A stretch of 64,000 nt of DNA from Streptomyces sp. SUK 48 (GCF_009650765.1 NZ_CP045740.1:992001-1056000), one strand, 5' to 3'. Positions 40,979-51,112 are shown, numbered from the stretch's first letter. The notes: generated from the sequence alone by a model not told the origin. Numbers and translations are program-made.

Positions 40979-41062
40979 TTAAGAGGAAGGCTGGACGGTC
41001 AACTGCCCGTCCGCACAGGGAACTTGTGTACGGGAGCGTGCCGCCCACCGGGCCCGCGACTC

Positions 41063-41293
41063 TCAGGCGTCCGGCACCGCGGCTCGCGCGTGCTCGATCA
41101 GGCTCGTAGGCCGCATATCGGTCCAGTGCCGGCTGACGTGGGCGAGACATGCCTCGCGGGTGTCCTCGCCGTGGGCGACGGTCCAGCCCGGGGGTACGGC
41201 GGCGAAAGCGGGCCAAAGGGAGTGCTGATTCTCGGAGTTGACGAGGACGAGGTAGCGGGCGCTGTCGTCCTCGAAGGGGTTGGTGGCGGCCAT
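41063..41293 (-). CDS. mbtH: MbtH-like NRPS activator
   Basis: A 76-residue protein with the family signature [12 protein letters not shown] and [17 protein letters not shown]. MbtH-like proteins bind adenylation domains and support their solubility and activity, here those of the single NRPS. It follows the ornithine N-hydroxylase gene by 19 bp on the same strand. Confidence 0.96.
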   Translation of the reverse strand: MAATNPFEDDSARYLVLVNSENQHSLWPAFAAVPPGWTVAHGEDTREACLAHVSRHWTDMRPTSLIEHARAAVPDA

Positions 41294-41312
41294 GGCCGGT
41301 CTCCTGGCGGGG

Positions 41313-42722
41313 TCAGGGGGTGGGGAGGGGGACGGTGCCGGTCTCGGCCGCGAGGCCGGCGGCCTCGGCACCGGCGTCCGTGCGCTGGGCGCGGTCGAGG
41401 AGGAGTGCGTCGCAGATCTCACCGGCACGGACGGCGAGGGTGGACAGCAGGGAGGAGGTGATGCCGTGGGTGTGCTCGGTGGCGGCGCCCTGGAGGTAGA
41501 TCCCGGCGCGGACGGCGGCAGTGGTGGCGATCCGGTGGTCGCGTCCTATGCACAGCCGCCCCTGGCCGTCGGTCAGGCAGTGTTCGGCCAGCGGGCCGAG
41601 GAGGGTGCGGGGGTCGGAGGGCCGGTAGCCGGTGGCCAGCACGACGGCGTCGCAGTCGAGGGTGCGGGGGTCGCCGTCGATCAGGGGGCGCAGCGCCACG
41701 CGGACACCGTGGGGGCGTTCCTCGACGGCGGTCAGGGCGGTGGTGTTCAGGATGCGCAGCCGCTCGGTGCCGGCGACCTTCTCCTGGTAGACGGTGCGAT
41801 AGAGCTGCTCGATCAACTCGCCGTCCACGACGGAGTAGTTGGTGTTGGCGTGATAGCCGAGCAGGGATTCCTTGACCTCGTCGGGCGCCGTGTAGAAGTC
41901 GTCGACGGCCGCCGGGTCGAAGATGCGGTTGGCGAAGGGGCTGTCGTCGGCGGGGCTGTAGCCGTAGCGGCTGAAGACCGCGCAGACCTCCGCGTCCGGG
42001 AACTCGCGGTGGAGGAACTCGGCGGCCTCCGCGCCGGACTGGCCCGCGCCGACCACCACGAAGCGCCGCGCCGGGCGGTCCTTCAGGGCCGCCGCCCGCG
42101 GCAGCAGCTCCGAGCTGTGCCACACCCGCGGCCCCGGCGTCACGTTCTCCGGGAACCTGGGCACCAGTCCCGTACCCAGCACGACGTTGCGCGTCCGCAG
42201 CACTTCGTCACCGGGGGCGCCCCCGTCGGCGAGGTCCGGGGCGGGGCGGGTGTGGACCTCCAGGACGGAGGCGGCACCGTCGCCGTCCGCGGTGGGCCGC
42301 AGGGCGTACACCTGGCGCCCATAGCGCACCTGGTCCTCCACCATGGCCGCGCACCAGCGGAGGTAGTCGTGGAACTCCACGCGGGTCGGGAAGAACGACT
42401 TCTGGTTGATGAAGTCGGCCAGCCGGCCCTTGTCGTGCAGGTAGCGCAGGAAGGTGAACCGACTGCCCGGGTCCCGCATCGTCGCCAGGTCCTTCAGGAA
42501 CGAGACCTGCATCGTCGCGCCCGGCAGCAGCATTCCCCGGTGCCAGCCGAACTCCTGCTGCCGCTCCACGAACACCGAGCGCAGTCCACGACCGCCGCCG
42601 TGCGCGTTCTGCTCCGCGACCGCGACGGCCAACGCCAGATTCGCCGGACCGAAGCCCACACCGACCACATCCTGGACCGGCCACTGACCCGGCCCACCGG
42701 CAACCGCACGCCCTGCTGACAT
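41313..42722 (-). CDS. L-ornithine N5-monooxygenase
   Basis: A 469-residue flavin monooxygenase of the SidA/PvdA/CchB group, hydroxylating the side-chain amine of ornithine with NADPH and O2. It has the FAD site [16 protein letters not shown] near residue 20, a substrate segment [11 protein letters not shown], the NADPH site [15 protein letters not shown] near 215 and the C-terminal ATGYRPSD motif. The ATG at 42720-42722 is preferred: a longer start at 42770 would abut the iron box at 42771-42789. The product feeds the formyltransferase and the NRPS. Confidence 0.94.
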   Translation of the reverse strand: MSAGRAVAGGPGQWPVQDVVGVGFGPANLALAVAVAEQNAHGGGRGLRSVFVERQQEFGWHRGMLLPGATMQVSFLKDLATMRDPGSRFTFLRYLHDKGRLADFINQKSFFPTRVEFHDYLRWCAAMVEDQVRYGRQVYALRPTADGDGAASVLEVHTRPAPDLADGGAPGDEVLRTRNVVLGTGLVPRFPENVTPGPRVWHSSELLPRAAALKDRPARRFVVVGAGQSGAEAAEFLHREFPDAEVCAVFSRYGYSPADDSPFANRIFDPAAVDDFYTAPDEVKESLLGYHANTNYSVVDGELIEQLYRTVYQEKVAGTERLRILNTTALTAVEERPHGVRVALRPLIDGDPRTLDCDAVVLATGYRPSDPRTLLGPLAEHCLTDGQGRLCIGRDHRIATTAAVRAGIYLQGAATEHTHGITSSLLSTLAVRAGEICDALLLDRAQRTDAGAEAAGLAAETGTVPLPTP

Positions 42723-42770
42723 CTTCGCCCTTCGACAAGGTCCCGCGAGGGACCGACAAACAATCTTCAC

Positions 42771-42789
42771 TTAGGCAAGCCTTGCCTAA
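42771..42789. promoter_or_regulatory. Iron box for the N-hydroxylase/mbtH unit
   Basis: TTAGGCAAGCCTTGCCTAA is a 19-bp palindrome except for its centre, about 50 bp upstream of the monooxygenase start. Confidence 0.9.
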
Positions 42790-42854
42790 GTTTTCCTGGG
42801 ATCGGGATGGTGTCAAGCCTCATCGGCCTCTCAACACCGGGTATTGCAAAAGGA

Positions 42855-42873
42855 AGTTGATGACGCATCAACT
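42855..42873. terminator. Small hairpin after the isochorismatase gene
   Basis: AGTTGATG and CATCAACT form an 8-bp perfect stem with a 3-nt loop, 37 bp downstream of the isochorismatase stop on the minus strand. It may be a terminator or an unrelated operator. Confidence 0.4.
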
Positions 42874-42909
42874 CATGTGCCGTGCGCCGGACTCGGCGGC
42901 GACGGCCGC

Positions 42910-43542
42910 TCAGAAGGACTCGGCCGCCTGGTCCGTGGTGATCACCATCGCGCACCGGCCGGCCGCCCAGCGCAGGGCCATCTCGTGGTCCTCGCGGGAG
43001 AAGTCCGCGACGGCGTCGGCCACCACGAACGCCTGGATGTCCCGCATCCACGCGTCGCAGGCCGTCGTCATGACACCGATGTGCGCGTACACACCGACGA
43101 CGACCAGCTGATCGCGTTCCTGGTTTCGCATCAGGTCTGCGAGGTCCGTGCGGGCGAACGCGCTGTATTTCCACTTGGTCAGCGTCGTGTCGCCGGGCCG
43201 GGGGGCCACGGATTCCGGAATGGCCAGGGCCGCCGGATCGTCGGCCACGCCCGGCCCCCAGAAGTCGAGTTGGAGCCCGCGTTCCTCGGGGGTCTGGCCG
43301 CCGCGCTGGACCGAGTAGACCACGGGCGTCCCGGCCTGCCGGGCCGCGTCGAGCAGCCGGGCGGTGTTGGCCAGCATGCCGGTCAGCGGCTGTTCGCCGG
43401 GCGGGAAGGCGGAGAGGAAGTGCTGCTGGAGGTCGTGCACCAGCAGCACCGCCCGCGACGGGTCCACGGACCAGGAGACCCGGTTGTCCGGCAACTGGCC
43501 GGCGGTGGGCAGGGGGTAGCCGGTGATGGACGGAAGTGCCAT
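42910..43542 (-). CDS. dhbB: Isochorismatase (DhbB/EntB N-terminal type, no carrier domain)
   Basis: A 210-residue enzyme cleaving isochorismate to 2,3-dihydro-2,3-dihydroxybenzoate and pyruvate. The catalytic Asp is in LLVHDLQQHF near residue 37, the Lys in TLTKWKYSAF near 125, and the loop GVYAHIGVMTTACDAW completes the site. It ends after the hydrolase fold, unlike EntB/DhbB, which carry an aryl carrier domain; that function is supplied by the separate gene at 39173-39412. It follows the ligase gene by 15 bp. Confidence 0.94.
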   Translation of the reverse strand: MALPSITGYPLPTAGQLPDNRVSWSVDPSRAVLLVHDLQQHFLSAFPPGEQPLTGMLANTARLLDAARQAGTPVVYSVQRGGQTPEERGLQLDFWGPGVADDPAALAIPESVAPRPGDTTLTKWKYSAFARTDLADLMRNQERDQLVVVGVYAHIGVMTTACDAWMRDIQAFVVADAVADFSREDHEMALRWAAGRCAMVITTDQAAESF

Positions 43543-43557
43543 GGGGGCAGGGGCCTT

Positions 43558-45222
43558 TCAGCGCTGCTCGAAGGGGACCGCGGCCGAGCGCAGCCCCTTC
43601 TTGCTGACCTTGCCGACGCCGGTCTGCGGGAAGGCGTCGACGAAGCGGACGAGGTCGGGGATCTTGTAGGCGGCGACACCGCGCGCACGGACGAACGCCT
43701 TGATCTGGGCGGCCGTCGGCGGCTCGGCGCCGGCGCGCAGGATCACATGGGCGAGGGTGCGCTCGCCGAGGTAGTCGTCGGGCACGGCGACCAGGGAGAC
43801 GTCGTGGACCGCCGGGTGGGCCAGGATGATGTTCTCGATCTCCTCCGGGGCGAGCTTCTCGCCGCCCCGGTTGATCTGGTCCTTGGCCCGCCCCTCCACC
43901 ATCAGGTGCCCGCTCGCCGTGCGGCGGACGATGTCACCGGTGCGGTAGAAGCCGTCCTCGGTGAACGCGGACCGGTTGTGCTCCGGAGCCCGCCAGTAGC
44001 CGCGGATGGTGTAGGGGCCCCGGGTCAGCAGATGCCCGAACCCGCCGTCGGGCACGTCCCGGTCGGCGTCGTCCACGATCCGGATCTCGTCGTCGGGCGA
44101 GATGGGCAGGCCCTGGGTGGTGACGACCGTCTCCGGATCGTCGTCCAGCCGGGTGTAGTTGACCAGGCCCTCGGCCATCCCGAAGACCTGCATCAGCCGG
44201 CAGCCGAGTGCCGGTTCCAGCCGCCGCGCCGCCTGCTCACTGTATTTGGCCCCGCCGACCAGCACCAACTCCAGGCTGGACAGGTCGTTTTCGGTGCGCG
44301 GTGCGCTGTCCGTCCACAGCAGGGCGAGCGGCGGCACCAGGCCGGTCATGGTGATCCGCTCCTGCTCGACCAGGGCGAACGCGGTCGTCGGATCGGGCTT
44401 GGGGCACATCACGACGCGGCCTCCGGCGTACAGCGTGCCGAGCCAGCCGGGGGAACTCATGGGGAAGTTGTGGGCGGCGGGTAGGACGACCAGGAAGCGG
44501 GTGTCCGCGTCGACACCGCAGATCTCGTTCGAGCCGCGCAGGGAGTAGAGGTAGTCGTCGTGGGTGCGGGGGATCAGCTTGGACACCCCGGTCGTCCCGC
44601 CCGACAGCTGGAGGAACGCCAGTTCGTGCGGTTGCGGTTCGGGCAGCGGTCCGGACGCGTCGCACGGCACGTCGGACAGCGCCGTGTGCCCGCCCGGGTC
44701 ACCCGCCACGAAGATCTCCCGCAGGCCGGGGGCGCTTTGCCGGACCCGGGTGGCGAGGTCGCGGTGGTCGAAGCCGTCGTGCACGTCCGGGATCACATAG
44801 GCGACGGCCTCGGAGAAGGCGCAGAAGTGCGTGATCTCGGTGTCGCGGTGGGCGGGCAGCGCGAAGACGGGCAGCGCGCCCAACCTGAAGAGGGCGAAGA
44901 CCACTTCGGCGAACTCGGCGGTGTTGGGCAGCTGGACGACCACCCGGTCCCCGCGCCCGATGCCGCGCCCCGCGAACCCGGCGGCGAGCCGGTCGGCGGC
45001 CTCGTCCAGCTGCCGGTACGTCCGGGTGCGGCGCCCGGGCGCGAAGTCCACCAGGGCGACCCGGTCGGGATGGGCGGCGGCCCGCTCGCGGAGCATGCGG
45101 CCGAAGGTCTCGCCCTGCCAGTGACCGGCCCGCCGGTAGCGCTCGGCGAACTCCTCGGGCCAGGTGGGAGCGTCCACGCCCGGGGTGAGGCCCGAGGGGG
45201 CGGGTATCGGTTCGATGGTCAC
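43558..45222 (-). CDS. dhbE: 2,3-Dihydroxybenzoate-AMP ligase (DhbE/EntE-like)
   Basis: A 554-residue stand-alone adenylating enzyme that activates dihydroxybenzoate with ATP and loads the aryl carrier protein. P-loop-like core [20 protein letters not shown] near residue 195, aryl-acid pocket signature [14 protein letters not shown] near 240 and hinge/Lys region [17 protein letters not shown] near 445 match the EntE group. The GTG at 45220-45222 gives the usual N-terminus; upstream extension to 45324 is unlikely. It lies 61 bp downstream of the dehydrogenase gene. Confidence 0.95.
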   Translation of the reverse strand: MTIEPIPAPSGLTPGVDAPTWPEEFAERYRRAGHWQGETFGRMLRERAAAHPDRVALVDFAPGRRTRTYRQLDEAADRLAAGFAGRGIGRGDRVVVQLPNTAEFAEVVFALFRLGALPVFALPAHRDTEITHFCAFSEAVAYVIPDVHDGFDHRDLATRVRQSAPGLREIFVAGDPGGHTALSDVPCDASGPLPEPQPHELAFLQLSGGTTGVSKLIPRTHDDYLYSLRGSNEICGVDADTRFLVVLPAAHNFPMSSPGWLGTLYAGGRVVMCPKPDPTTAFALVEQERITMTGLVPPLALLWTDSAPRTENDLSSLELVLVGGAKYSEQAARRLEPALGCRLMQVFGMAEGLVNYTRLDDDPETVVTTQGLPISPDDEIRIVDDADRDVPDGGFGHLLTRGPYTIRGYWRAPEHNRSAFTEDGFYRTGDIVRRTASGHLMVEGRAKDQINRGGEKLAPEEIENIILAHPAVHDVSLVAVPDDYLGERTLAHVILRAGAEPPTAAQIKAFVRARGVAAYKIPDLVRFVDAFPQTGVGKVSKKGLRSAAVPFEQR

Positions 45223-45283
45223 GGCGTGGCTCCACGGTGTTCGGCGGGGTTCGTCACGGGGCGGCGGTGTGCGCGGAGGGCGG

Positions 45284-46078
45284 TCAGGCGCGCAGGGTGG
45301 CGCCGCCGTCCACGTACAGGTCATGCAGGGTGATGTGCCGGGCGCGGTCGGAGACCAGGAAGGCGACGGCGTCCGCGATGTCCGCCGGCTCGGCGATCCG
45401 GCCGAGCGGAATGCCGGTGCGGTACGACGCCAAGTCCCCCTCGATCACAGCCCGTCGGCCGCTGTCGGGGCCGCCGGGCGCTCTGTCCCACATGGCGCGC
45501 TGCATGTCCGTGTCGGTGGAGCCCGGGGACACGGTGTTGCACCGCACCCCGTACGGGGCGACCTCCAGCCCGAGGCATTTGGTGAACATCACGGCGGCGG
45601 CCTTGGAGGCGGCGTAGGCGGCCATGCCGGCGCGGGGCACGCCGGCCGCGTTGGAGGCGACGGTCACGATGCTGCCCCGGCGCCGTTCGGTCATCCGGCG
45701 GGCGGCGGCCCGGCAGACATGGAAGACGCCGTCGGTGTTGACCGCGAACACGGCCGCCCAGTCGGCGTCGTCCAGGTCGGCCACGGCCGCGCCGCGCAGG
45801 ACGCCGGCCACGTTGACCACGATGTCCAGGGGCCCCAGGGTCCGTTCGGCCTCGGTGATCAGATCCTCCACCGCCGTGGCGTCGGTCACGTCCAACTCCC
45901 GGCCCGTGACCCGGCCTTCGTACCGTGCGGCCAGCTCGGCCACGGCCGCACCGTCCACATCGGTGGCGAGGACCCGTGCACCCCCTGCGGCGAGGGCCTC
46001 GACCACGGCGGCGCCGATACCCCGCGCCGCCCCGGTCACCAGGGCCGCACGACCGGTCAGTTCGGGCTCGCCGCTCAT
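45284..46078 (-). CDS. dhbA: 2,3-Dihydro-2,3-dihydroxybenzoate dehydrogenase (DhbA/EntA-like)
   Basis: A 264-residue short-chain dehydrogenase with cofactor motif TGAARGIG near residue 15, NVAG near 82 and catalytic Y-x-x-x-K (AAYAASKAA) near 150. In this context it forms 2,3-dihydroxybenzoate using NAD+. The ATG at 46076-46078 is supported by SDR alignment and by the iron box 141 bp upstream. First gene of the unit dhbA-dhbE-dhbB. Confidence 0.92.
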   Translation of the reverse strand: MSGEPELTGRAALVTGAARGIGAAVVEALAAGGARVLATDVDGAAVAELAARYEGRVTGRELDVTDATAVEDLITEAERTLGPLDIVVNVAGVLRGAAVADLDDADWAAVFAVNTDGVFHVCRAAARRMTERRRGSIVTVASNAAGVPRAGMAAYAASKAAAVMFTKCLGLEVAPYGVRCNTVSPGSTDTDMQRAMWDRAPGGPDSGRRAVIEGDLASYRTGIPLGRIAEPADIADAVAFLVSDRARHITLHDLYVDGGATLRA

Positions 46079-46218
46079 ACGACCGCCCCCTCGTATCGGG
46101 CGCCTGATCGGTGAACGGCAGATGGGGATCTGTGGGATGACGTCATGGCCTCGGATTTCCGGCGAACGCGCAACGGATGCGACCACCCGGGGGGACACCA
46201 CGGCCCGCCCCCGGCGAC

Positions 46219-46237
46219 TTAGGTAAGGCTAACCATA
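46219..46237. promoter_or_regulatory. Iron box between dhbA and argB
   Basis: TTAGGTAAGGCTAACCATA matches the consensus at about 16 of 19 positions and is followed by CTTTACCT, perhaps a second weak half. It is placed to control dhbA leftward and possibly argB rightward. Confidence 0.85.
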
Positions 46238-46709
46238 CCTTTACCTCGATGGGGATCGTCAACGTCGACGCCATGTCACCCGGATCACCCCCCGAGAACC
46301 CAAGTCCCCGCGGTGTCCTGCGGTTTGTGGCCGGGGGCCCGGGACGCACCCGTACGAGCGAGCGGACCGCGTCGTCGGGTAACGTCCCCGGGGACGACGT
46401 CGAGGCGGCCGTTCCCGGCCGGCGCGTCGGACTGTCGGACGCCGGAAGCAGCGACACCGCCCACCGCACCGCACAGCCGGCACCCGTCACCGCGCACCGG
46501 ACGCACTGGACGCACCGGTCCGCGCCGCGGCACACCGCCGCATCCGCACATCCGGCCGCACCGCGCCCGACGTACGCGCGCCGCCGGCTCCCCGGCCACC
46601 CGACTCCGCGCCGTCCGCACGGCCCTGTCCCCGGGGCGGTCCGACGCCGGGCCGCGCGAACCGACCCCATGGCCCCCACCAGGGGCCTCAGCGAAGGGAC
46701 GACCATCCG
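46238..46709 (+). other. Long untranslated stretch before argB
   Basis: About 470 bp without a convincing gene; frames that cross it have poor codon bias and no domain. It may be a long leader for argB. I see no clear regulatory RNA structure. Confidence 0.5.
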
Positions 46710-47666
46710 ATGACATCGACTTCCGCGCCTGCCGCACCCTCCACTCCCCCACCGGCCGACCCCACACCCCGCCTGGAGGCGTCCGCGGGCAAGATGGTCG
46801 TCGTGAAGTTCGGGGGCCACGCCATGGTCGACGAGGCGCTGCAACGGTCCTTCGCGCGGGACGTCGTGACGCTGCTGCGGGCCGGTGTCCAGCCGGTGGT
46901 GGTGCACGGCGGCGGGCCCCGGATCAGCTCCCTGCTCGCCCGGCTCGACCTGGAAGTCCGCTTCACGGCCGGGCTGCGGGTCACCACGCCCGAAGTCCTC
47001 GACGTGGTGCGCATGGTGCTCGCCGGGCAGGTGCAGCGGGAGCTCGTCGGCCTCATCAACGCGCACGGCCCGCTGGCGGTCGGACTGACCGGCGAGGACG
47101 CGCACACCCTCACCGCCGTCCGCAGAGCGGCCTGGGTGGACGGCGAGCCGGTGGACATCGGGCTGGTGGGCGATGTCGTCCGGGTGGACCCGGAGACGAT
47201 CCGCGCGCTGCTGTCCAAGGGCCGCATCCCGGTGGTGTCACCGCTCGCCAGGGGAGCCGGGGGCGAGGTCTACAACGTCAACGCGGATCTCGCGGCGGCG
47301 GCCCTGGCGGGTGCCCTGGGCGCGGAGCGGCTGATCGTCCTCACCGATGTCACCGGGCTGCACGCCGACTGGCCGGCGAGCGACGAGGTGATCGAGCGGC
47401 TGACCGCGTCGGAACTCGACGCGCTGTTGCCGGACCTGACCGGTGGGATGGTGCCCAAGATGGAGGGGTGCCTGCGGGCGGTGCGCGAGGGGGTGCGGGC
47501 GGCGCGAGTCATCGACGGACGAGTGCCGGGCGCCCTGCTGCGCGAGGGATTTCGCGACCGGGGCGCCGGCACCACCGTGTTCCCGGACCGGTCCGGCGAA
47601 CACGGCGAGGACATCGGCCGGCGCACCCGGCCGGACCGGTCACAGAGCCCGGCTGAGCACCCGTGA
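46710..47666 (+). CDS. argB: Acetylglutamate kinase (second copy, siderophore-linked)
   Basis: A 318-residue amino-acid kinase, phosphorylating N-acetylglutamate in ornithine synthesis. Motifs are [10 protein letters not shown] near residue 30, [14 protein letters not shown] near 62, [18 protein letters not shown] near 190 and [14 protein letters not shown] near 245. The first 27 residues are Pro/Ala/Thr-rich and atypical. In a cluster that consumes ornithine, a dedicated copy probably raises precursor supply; a housekeeping argB would sit with argC/argJ/argD. It overlaps the acetyltransferase gene tail-to-tail by 27 bp. Confidence 0.92.
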   Translation: MTSTSAPAAPSTPPPADPTPRLEASAGKMVVVKFGGHAMVDEALQRSFARDVVTLLRAGVQPVVVHGGGPRISSLLARLDLEVRFTAGLRVTTPEVLDVVRMVLAGQVQRELVGLINAHGPLAVGLTGEDAHTLTAVRRAAWVDGEPVDIGLVGDVVRVDPETIRALLSKGRIPVVSPLARGAGGEVYNVNADLAAAALAGALGAERLIVLTDVTGLHADWPASDEVIERLTASELDALLPDLTGGMVPKMEGCLRAVREGVRAARVIDGRVPGALLREGFRDRGAGTTVFPDRSGEHGEDIGRRTRPDRSQSPAEHP

Positions 47667-48155
47667 CCCCGGGCGGGGAGCGAGCCCGGCCGGCCAGGCC
47701 GCCGACACGTCGGCCACGGTGAATCCATGGCGCAGGAACAGTGCCGCGTCGCCGCTGGTCGCGGCGAACACCGTGGCGGCTGAGCGGGCCGCGGCCTCGG
47801 CGAGGAGCGTGGTCAGCAGTGCCGTACCGACGCCCCGGCCCTGACTGGCCGCCGCCACACAGACGTTGTAGACGACAGCGGTGCGGCCGGGGTCCCGGCC
47901 CTCGGGTGCCGCGTGAATCCGCAGCCCCGCGCAGCCCTCGATCCGGCCGGGCGCCGACTCGGCGAGCAGGAAGTCGGCCGCGTCGCGCGCGTACTCCGCC
48001 ACGGTCCGCTCGCGCAGCTCGCCGGTCCGGGCGAACACCCGGGAGAGGCGGTGCAGCGCGGGCGCGTCGTCGCGCCCGGCCGCGCGCACCACCACCGGAG
48101 GCGCGGGAGGGGGTACGAGGAGTGGTGCGACGTGGAGTACGGAGTGGGGATTCAC
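47640..48155 (-). CDS. GNAT acetyltransferase, probable short-type N-acetylglutamate synthase (ArgA-like)
   Basis: A 171-residue GNAT protein with the acetyl-CoA loop [20 protein letters not shown] near residue 110 and the AALFLRHGF strand typical of short actinobacterial ArgA enzymes. N-acetylglutamate synthase would start the ornithine pathway and complements the argB gene with which it converges. The specific substrate is inferred from the neighbour and the ArgA-like pattern. Confidence 0.78.
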   Translation of the reverse strand: MNPHSVLHVAPLLVPPPAPPVVVRAAGRDDAPALHRLSRVFARTGELRERTVAEYARDAADFLLAESAPGRIEGCAGLRIHAAPEGRDPGRTAVVYNVCVAAASQGRGVGTALLTTLLAEAAARSAATVFAATSGDAALFLRHGFTVADVSAAWPAGLAPRPGSRVLSRAL

Positions 48156-48165
48156 CGTGCTCTCC

Positions 48166-48423
48166 TCACTGGATCTGATGGTCAGGCGGGGGCGTGGTCC
48201 CGCTCCCCCGCTGCTCCGGGGAGCACCGGGGGCTCGTCCCGGCGGGCTCCGGGCGCGAAGACGGCGGCGACGACGGCAGCAGCGGCGCAGAAGCCGGCGG
48301 TGGCGAGGACCAGGCCGGGGAGCACCGGGGGCCCGACGCCCGGTCGGGTCCCGTGTCTGATCCCGGATCGGATCCCGTGTCGGCTGCGGTGCCGGGTGCG
48401 GTCCCGGCCGGCGTCTCGGTCAT
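48166..48423 (-). pseudogene. Small frame, possible remnant of a membrane exporter
   Basis: From an ATG at 48423 one frame gives 85 residues (MTETPAGTAPGTAADTG start). The +1 frame, ending at 48182, encodes a membrane-like helix (VLPGLVLATAGFCAAAAVVA) followed by a short charged tail, reminiscent of the last helix of MFS exporters. An iron-box-like site lies 59 bp upstream. A duplicated CCCCCGGTGCTCCCCGG occurs twice inside. It could be a deleted transporter gene or a small membrane protein with a sequence error. Confidence 0.35.
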
Positions 48424-48481
48424 GGCGCACTGCTCCCGTTGCTCGGCGCGGAACTCTGCCGCGCGACGACGCGAACAATGT

Positions 48482-48500
48482 ATGCGTAAGGCATGCCTAA
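48482..48500. promoter_or_regulatory. Weak iron-box-like site
   Basis: ATGCGTAAGGCATGCCTAA shares the GTAAGGC and GCCTAA half-sites but only about 12 of 19 consensus positions. It lies between the small minus-strand frame and the TetR gene. Confidence 0.5.
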
Positions 48501-48541
48501 CTTCCACTTCGGCCGCGTGCGGGAAGTGGGAGGATGACGGC

Positions 48542-49234
48542 ATGTACCGCCCTCCGCAGACCGCCGACCCCGACCCGGCACGCCGACGGCGCGGGGTGCC
48601 CAGGTCGCAGCCGAGGCCGGGGCTGACACCCGAGGCCGTCGCGCGGGCGGGCCGGGAGCTGATCGAGCGCGAGGGGCTGGACGCGCTCACCATGCGGGCG
48701 GTGGCGGCCGAACTGGGCACCGCCGCCGCGTCGCTGTACCGGCACGTCGCCGACCGTGACGCGCTGCTGCTGGCGATCCTGGAGGACATCGCGTCCCGGC
48801 TGCCCGTGCAGGTGCCCGGCGCGTCACCCGCGCAGCGGCTGTTCAACCGGCTGACCACCGCGCACGACTACATGGCCGAGCACATCTGGGTGCTGCACAT
48901 CCTGATCCGCGGCGAACTCGTCGCCCGCAACGCCTTCCCGTTCAGCGACGCCTGCCTGGCCGACTTCCTCGCGGCGGGCCTCACCGAGCGCCGGGCCTCC
49001 ACCGCCTACCACGCCTGCTGGCACCTCACCACCGGCGAACTGCTCAACGAGCACCCGCTCACCCCGCCGCCCCAGCCGAGCCAGCGCCGGCAGGCCCTCG
49101 ACTCGGTGGACCCCGCCGAGCTTCCGGCGCTCGCCCGGGTCCGCGAGGCGGAGCTGCGGCAGGGCCGCGACACCTACGCGACGGCGCTCAAGGCCCTGCT
49201 GACGGCCTTTCTGCCCGACGCGGCGGACTTCTGA
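48542..49234 (+). CDS. TetR-family transcriptional regulator
   Basis: A 230-residue regulator. Its N-terminal helix-turn-helix lies at residues 27-70 (LIEREGLDALTMRAVAAELG then TAAASLYRHVADRDALL), and the C-terminal ligand domain (about 85-225) is of the TetR_C type. The ATG at 48542 follows GGGAGGATGACGGC. Its position next to an iron-box-like site inside the cluster suggests local control of export or degradation genes; the ligand is unknown. Confidence 0.92.
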   Translation: MYRPPQTADPDPARRRRGVPRSQPRPGLTPEAVARAGRELIEREGLDALTMRAVAAELGTAAASLYRHVADRDALLLAILEDIASRLPVQVPGASPAQRLFNRLTTAHDYMAEHIWVLHILIRGELVARNAFPFSDACLADFLAAGLTERRASTAYHACWHLTTGELLNEHPLTPPPQPSQRRQALDSVDPAELPALARVREAELRQGRDTYATALKALLTAFLPDAADF

Positions 49235-49295
49235 GGCCCGGATACCCGTCAGCCGCCCCCGCCGTCGAAGTCGAGGGTACCGCTCCGGCCGAGTC

Positions 49296-49314
49296 GTAAG
49301 TTAGGTTTACCTAA
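49296..49314. promoter_or_regulatory. Iron box upstream of the hydrolase/methyltransferase unit
   Basis: GTAAGTTAGGTTTACCTAA matches about 15 of 19 consensus positions and is embedded in a longer dyad (TTAGGTTTACCTAA). It lies 49 bp before the hydrolase start. Confidence 0.82.
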
Positions 49315-49362
49315 GTTACTTCCGTGTCGGCCTCGTGGTGCCGACGGCTAAGGGGGAAACGG

Positions 49363-50301
49363 ATGACTCGGCCGTACACCCAGGGCGGGTCCGTATGGGT
49401 GCCCACCCGTGACGGACGACGACTGCACGCGATGGTCCTCGACGTCCGCGAGCCGGGCGCCGGGCCGCCGCCTCCCGGCCGGCCGCCGCCGACGGTCGTG
49501 TTCGAGGCGGGGGTGGCGGCCGACCGTTCCTCCTGGGCCCGGGTTCAGCCCGCGGTCGCCCGGTTCGCCCGGGCCGTTGTCTACGACCGGGCCGGGCTCG
49601 GCCGCAGTGCGCCGGACCGGGCGGGGCGGACGCTCACGCGGATGGCCGACGACCTGGGCGATCTGCTCGACCACTTCGGACCCGGCCCGTTCGTCCTCGT
49701 CGGGCACAGCGCCGGCGGCCCGATCGTGCGCCGGGCCGCGGCCGACCGCCCCGACCGGATCACCGGCCTCGTCCTGGTCGAACCCACCGACGAGGGCGCC
49801 GATGTGCTGTTCACCCCGGGCTTCCGCCGGATGAGCCGGATCGTGCCCCGCGCCTACAGACTGCTCGCCCGCCTCGATCTGCTGCACCTGCTGCACAAGC
49901 CCCTGCTCAGGGCGGTCCCCGAGGATGTGCGCGCGGCGATGCGGCGGGAGGCGTTCACGGCGGGGGCGATGTCCGCCTGGGCCGAGACCAACCGCACCTT
50001 CCTCGACGAACTCGCCGCCTGGCGCGACACCCCGCCCGACACCGGGGACATCGCGCTCACCGTCGTGTCCGGCGCCCGCGCGGGCAACGGCATGAGCCGC
50101 TCGATCCGTGCCGCCGCGAACGCCTCGCACGCCCGCCGGGCCGCCGGTTCAGCCGGGGGCCGCCATGTGATCGCCGAACGCTCGGGCCACTACGTCCCGC
50201 TGACCGAGCCCGACCTCGTCGTGGCTCAGATCGCCCGGCTCGTCCGGCAGCCGGACGCCCCCGAGCCGAAGACGCCCGTACGCGACGACCGAAACGGCTG
50301 A
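49363..50301 (+). CDS. Alpha/beta hydrolase
   Basis: A 312-residue alpha/beta hydrolase with nucleophile elbow VLVGHSAGGPIVRR near residue 120, an oxyanion segment TVVFEAGVAADRSSW near 45 and a late His in RSGHYVPL. The ATG at 49363 follows an AGGGGGAAACGG ribosome site; a frame start at 49324 lacks one. With an iron box upstream, it could hydrolyse an ester or peptide of the siderophore for iron release, or act as an off-loading partner for an NRPS that lacks a thioesterase. Substrate unproven. Confidence 0.85.
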   Translation: MTRPYTQGGSVWVPTRDGRRLHAMVLDVREPGAGPPPPGRPPPTVVFEAGVAADRSSWARVQPAVARFARAVVYDRAGLGRSAPDRAGRTLTRMADDLGDLLDHFGPGPFVLVGHSAGGPIVRRAAADRPDRITGLVLVEPTDEGADVLFTPGFRRMSRIVPRAYRLLARLDLLHLLHKPLLRAVPEDVRAAMRREAFTAGAMSAWAETNRTFLDELAAWRDTPPDTGDIALTVVSGARAGNGMSRSIRAAANASHARRAAGSAGGRHVIAERSGHYVPLTEPDLVVAQIARLVRQPDAPEPKTPVRDDRNG

Positions 50302-50322
50302 CCCCGCACCGGAGGTGCCCCG

Positions 50323-51078
50323 ATGACCGACCGAACCGCACGAACCGCCGCGTACGCCCCGTCGCCGCTGGACGACCGAGCCCGCGCGGTGGCCGACCGG
50401 CTGCACGCCCGCAGCCGCCGCCAGACCCGCACCGCGTTCGCGCCGGTCCTGGCCCACGCCGTCACCAGCCGGCTGCGCGAGGGCTCGTGGGACCCCACGC
50501 AGTCGGCGGACGGCAAGGCGTGGCTGGCCGACAAACTGGTCGCCCTCGACCCGCACAAGGCCGCCCTGTGCTATCAGTTGTGCCGCGCGATCGGCGCCCG
50601 CCGGGTCGTCGAGGCCGGCACCTCCTACGGCGTGTCCACGATCTACCTCGCCGCGGCGGTCCGCGACAACGTCACCGACGGCACGTCCCTGGCGGCCCAG
50701 GGCGGCGGCCTGTCCGACGCCAAGGTGTTCGGCACGGAGCACGAGCCCGGCAAGGTCGCCGAGGCCCGTGCCAACATCGCCGCCGCGGGAGTGTCCGAGC
50801 ATGTCGACATCCTCGTCGGCGACCTGCGCGAGACGCTGACCACCGTGCTGGGCCCCATCGACTTCATGCTGGTCGACATCTGGATCCCCATGGCACTGCC
50901 CGCGCTCCGGATCGTCACACCGCTGCTGCGTCCCGGCGCGCTGGTCGTCTGCGACAACGTGGTCAGCGGGCGCCGCCAGTACGCCGACTACCTCGCCCAT
51001 GTCCGCGACCCCGCCGGGCCGTTCACCTCCGTCACGCTCCCCGGGCACGGCGGCCTGGAGGTGTCCCGGAAGAACTGA
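50323..51078 (+). CDS. SAM-dependent O-methyltransferase-like protein
   Basis: A 251-residue class I methyltransferase of the catechol/caffeoyl-CoA O-methyltransferase type (family 3). It has motif I VVEAGTSYGVSTIYLAAAV near residue 90, an acidic DFMLVDIW metal/substrate strand near 185 and ALVVCDNVVSG near 210. It follows the hydrolase by 21 bp and shares its iron-box promoter. Methylation of a catechol hydroxyl or of another cluster product is possible. Confidence 0.86.
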   Translation: MTDRTARTAAYAPSPLDDRARAVADRLHARSRRQTRTAFAPVLAHAVTSRLREGSWDPTQSADGKAWLADKLVALDPHKAALCYQLCRAIGARRVVEAGTSYGVSTIYLAAAVRDNVTDGTSLAAQGGGLSDAKVFGTEHEPGKVAEARANIAAAGVSEHVDILVGDLRETLTTVLGPIDFMLVDIWIPMALPALRIVTPLLRPGALVVCDNVVSGRRQYADYLAHVRDPAGPFTSVTLPGHGGLEVSRKN

Positions 51079-51112
51079 CCGCCCGGGCGAGCCCGTTGGG
51101 TCCGCCGCCGGA

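Noticed and set aside
46313..47656. A 447-residue plus-strand frame overlapping argB
   Set aside because: It is argB in the wrong frame; the kinase motifs lie in the 46710-47666 frame.
48194..48541. N-terminal extension of the TetR gene
   Set aside because: It would cross the iron-box-like site and has no domain; the ATG at 48542 has a good ribosome site and a typical TetR N-terminus.
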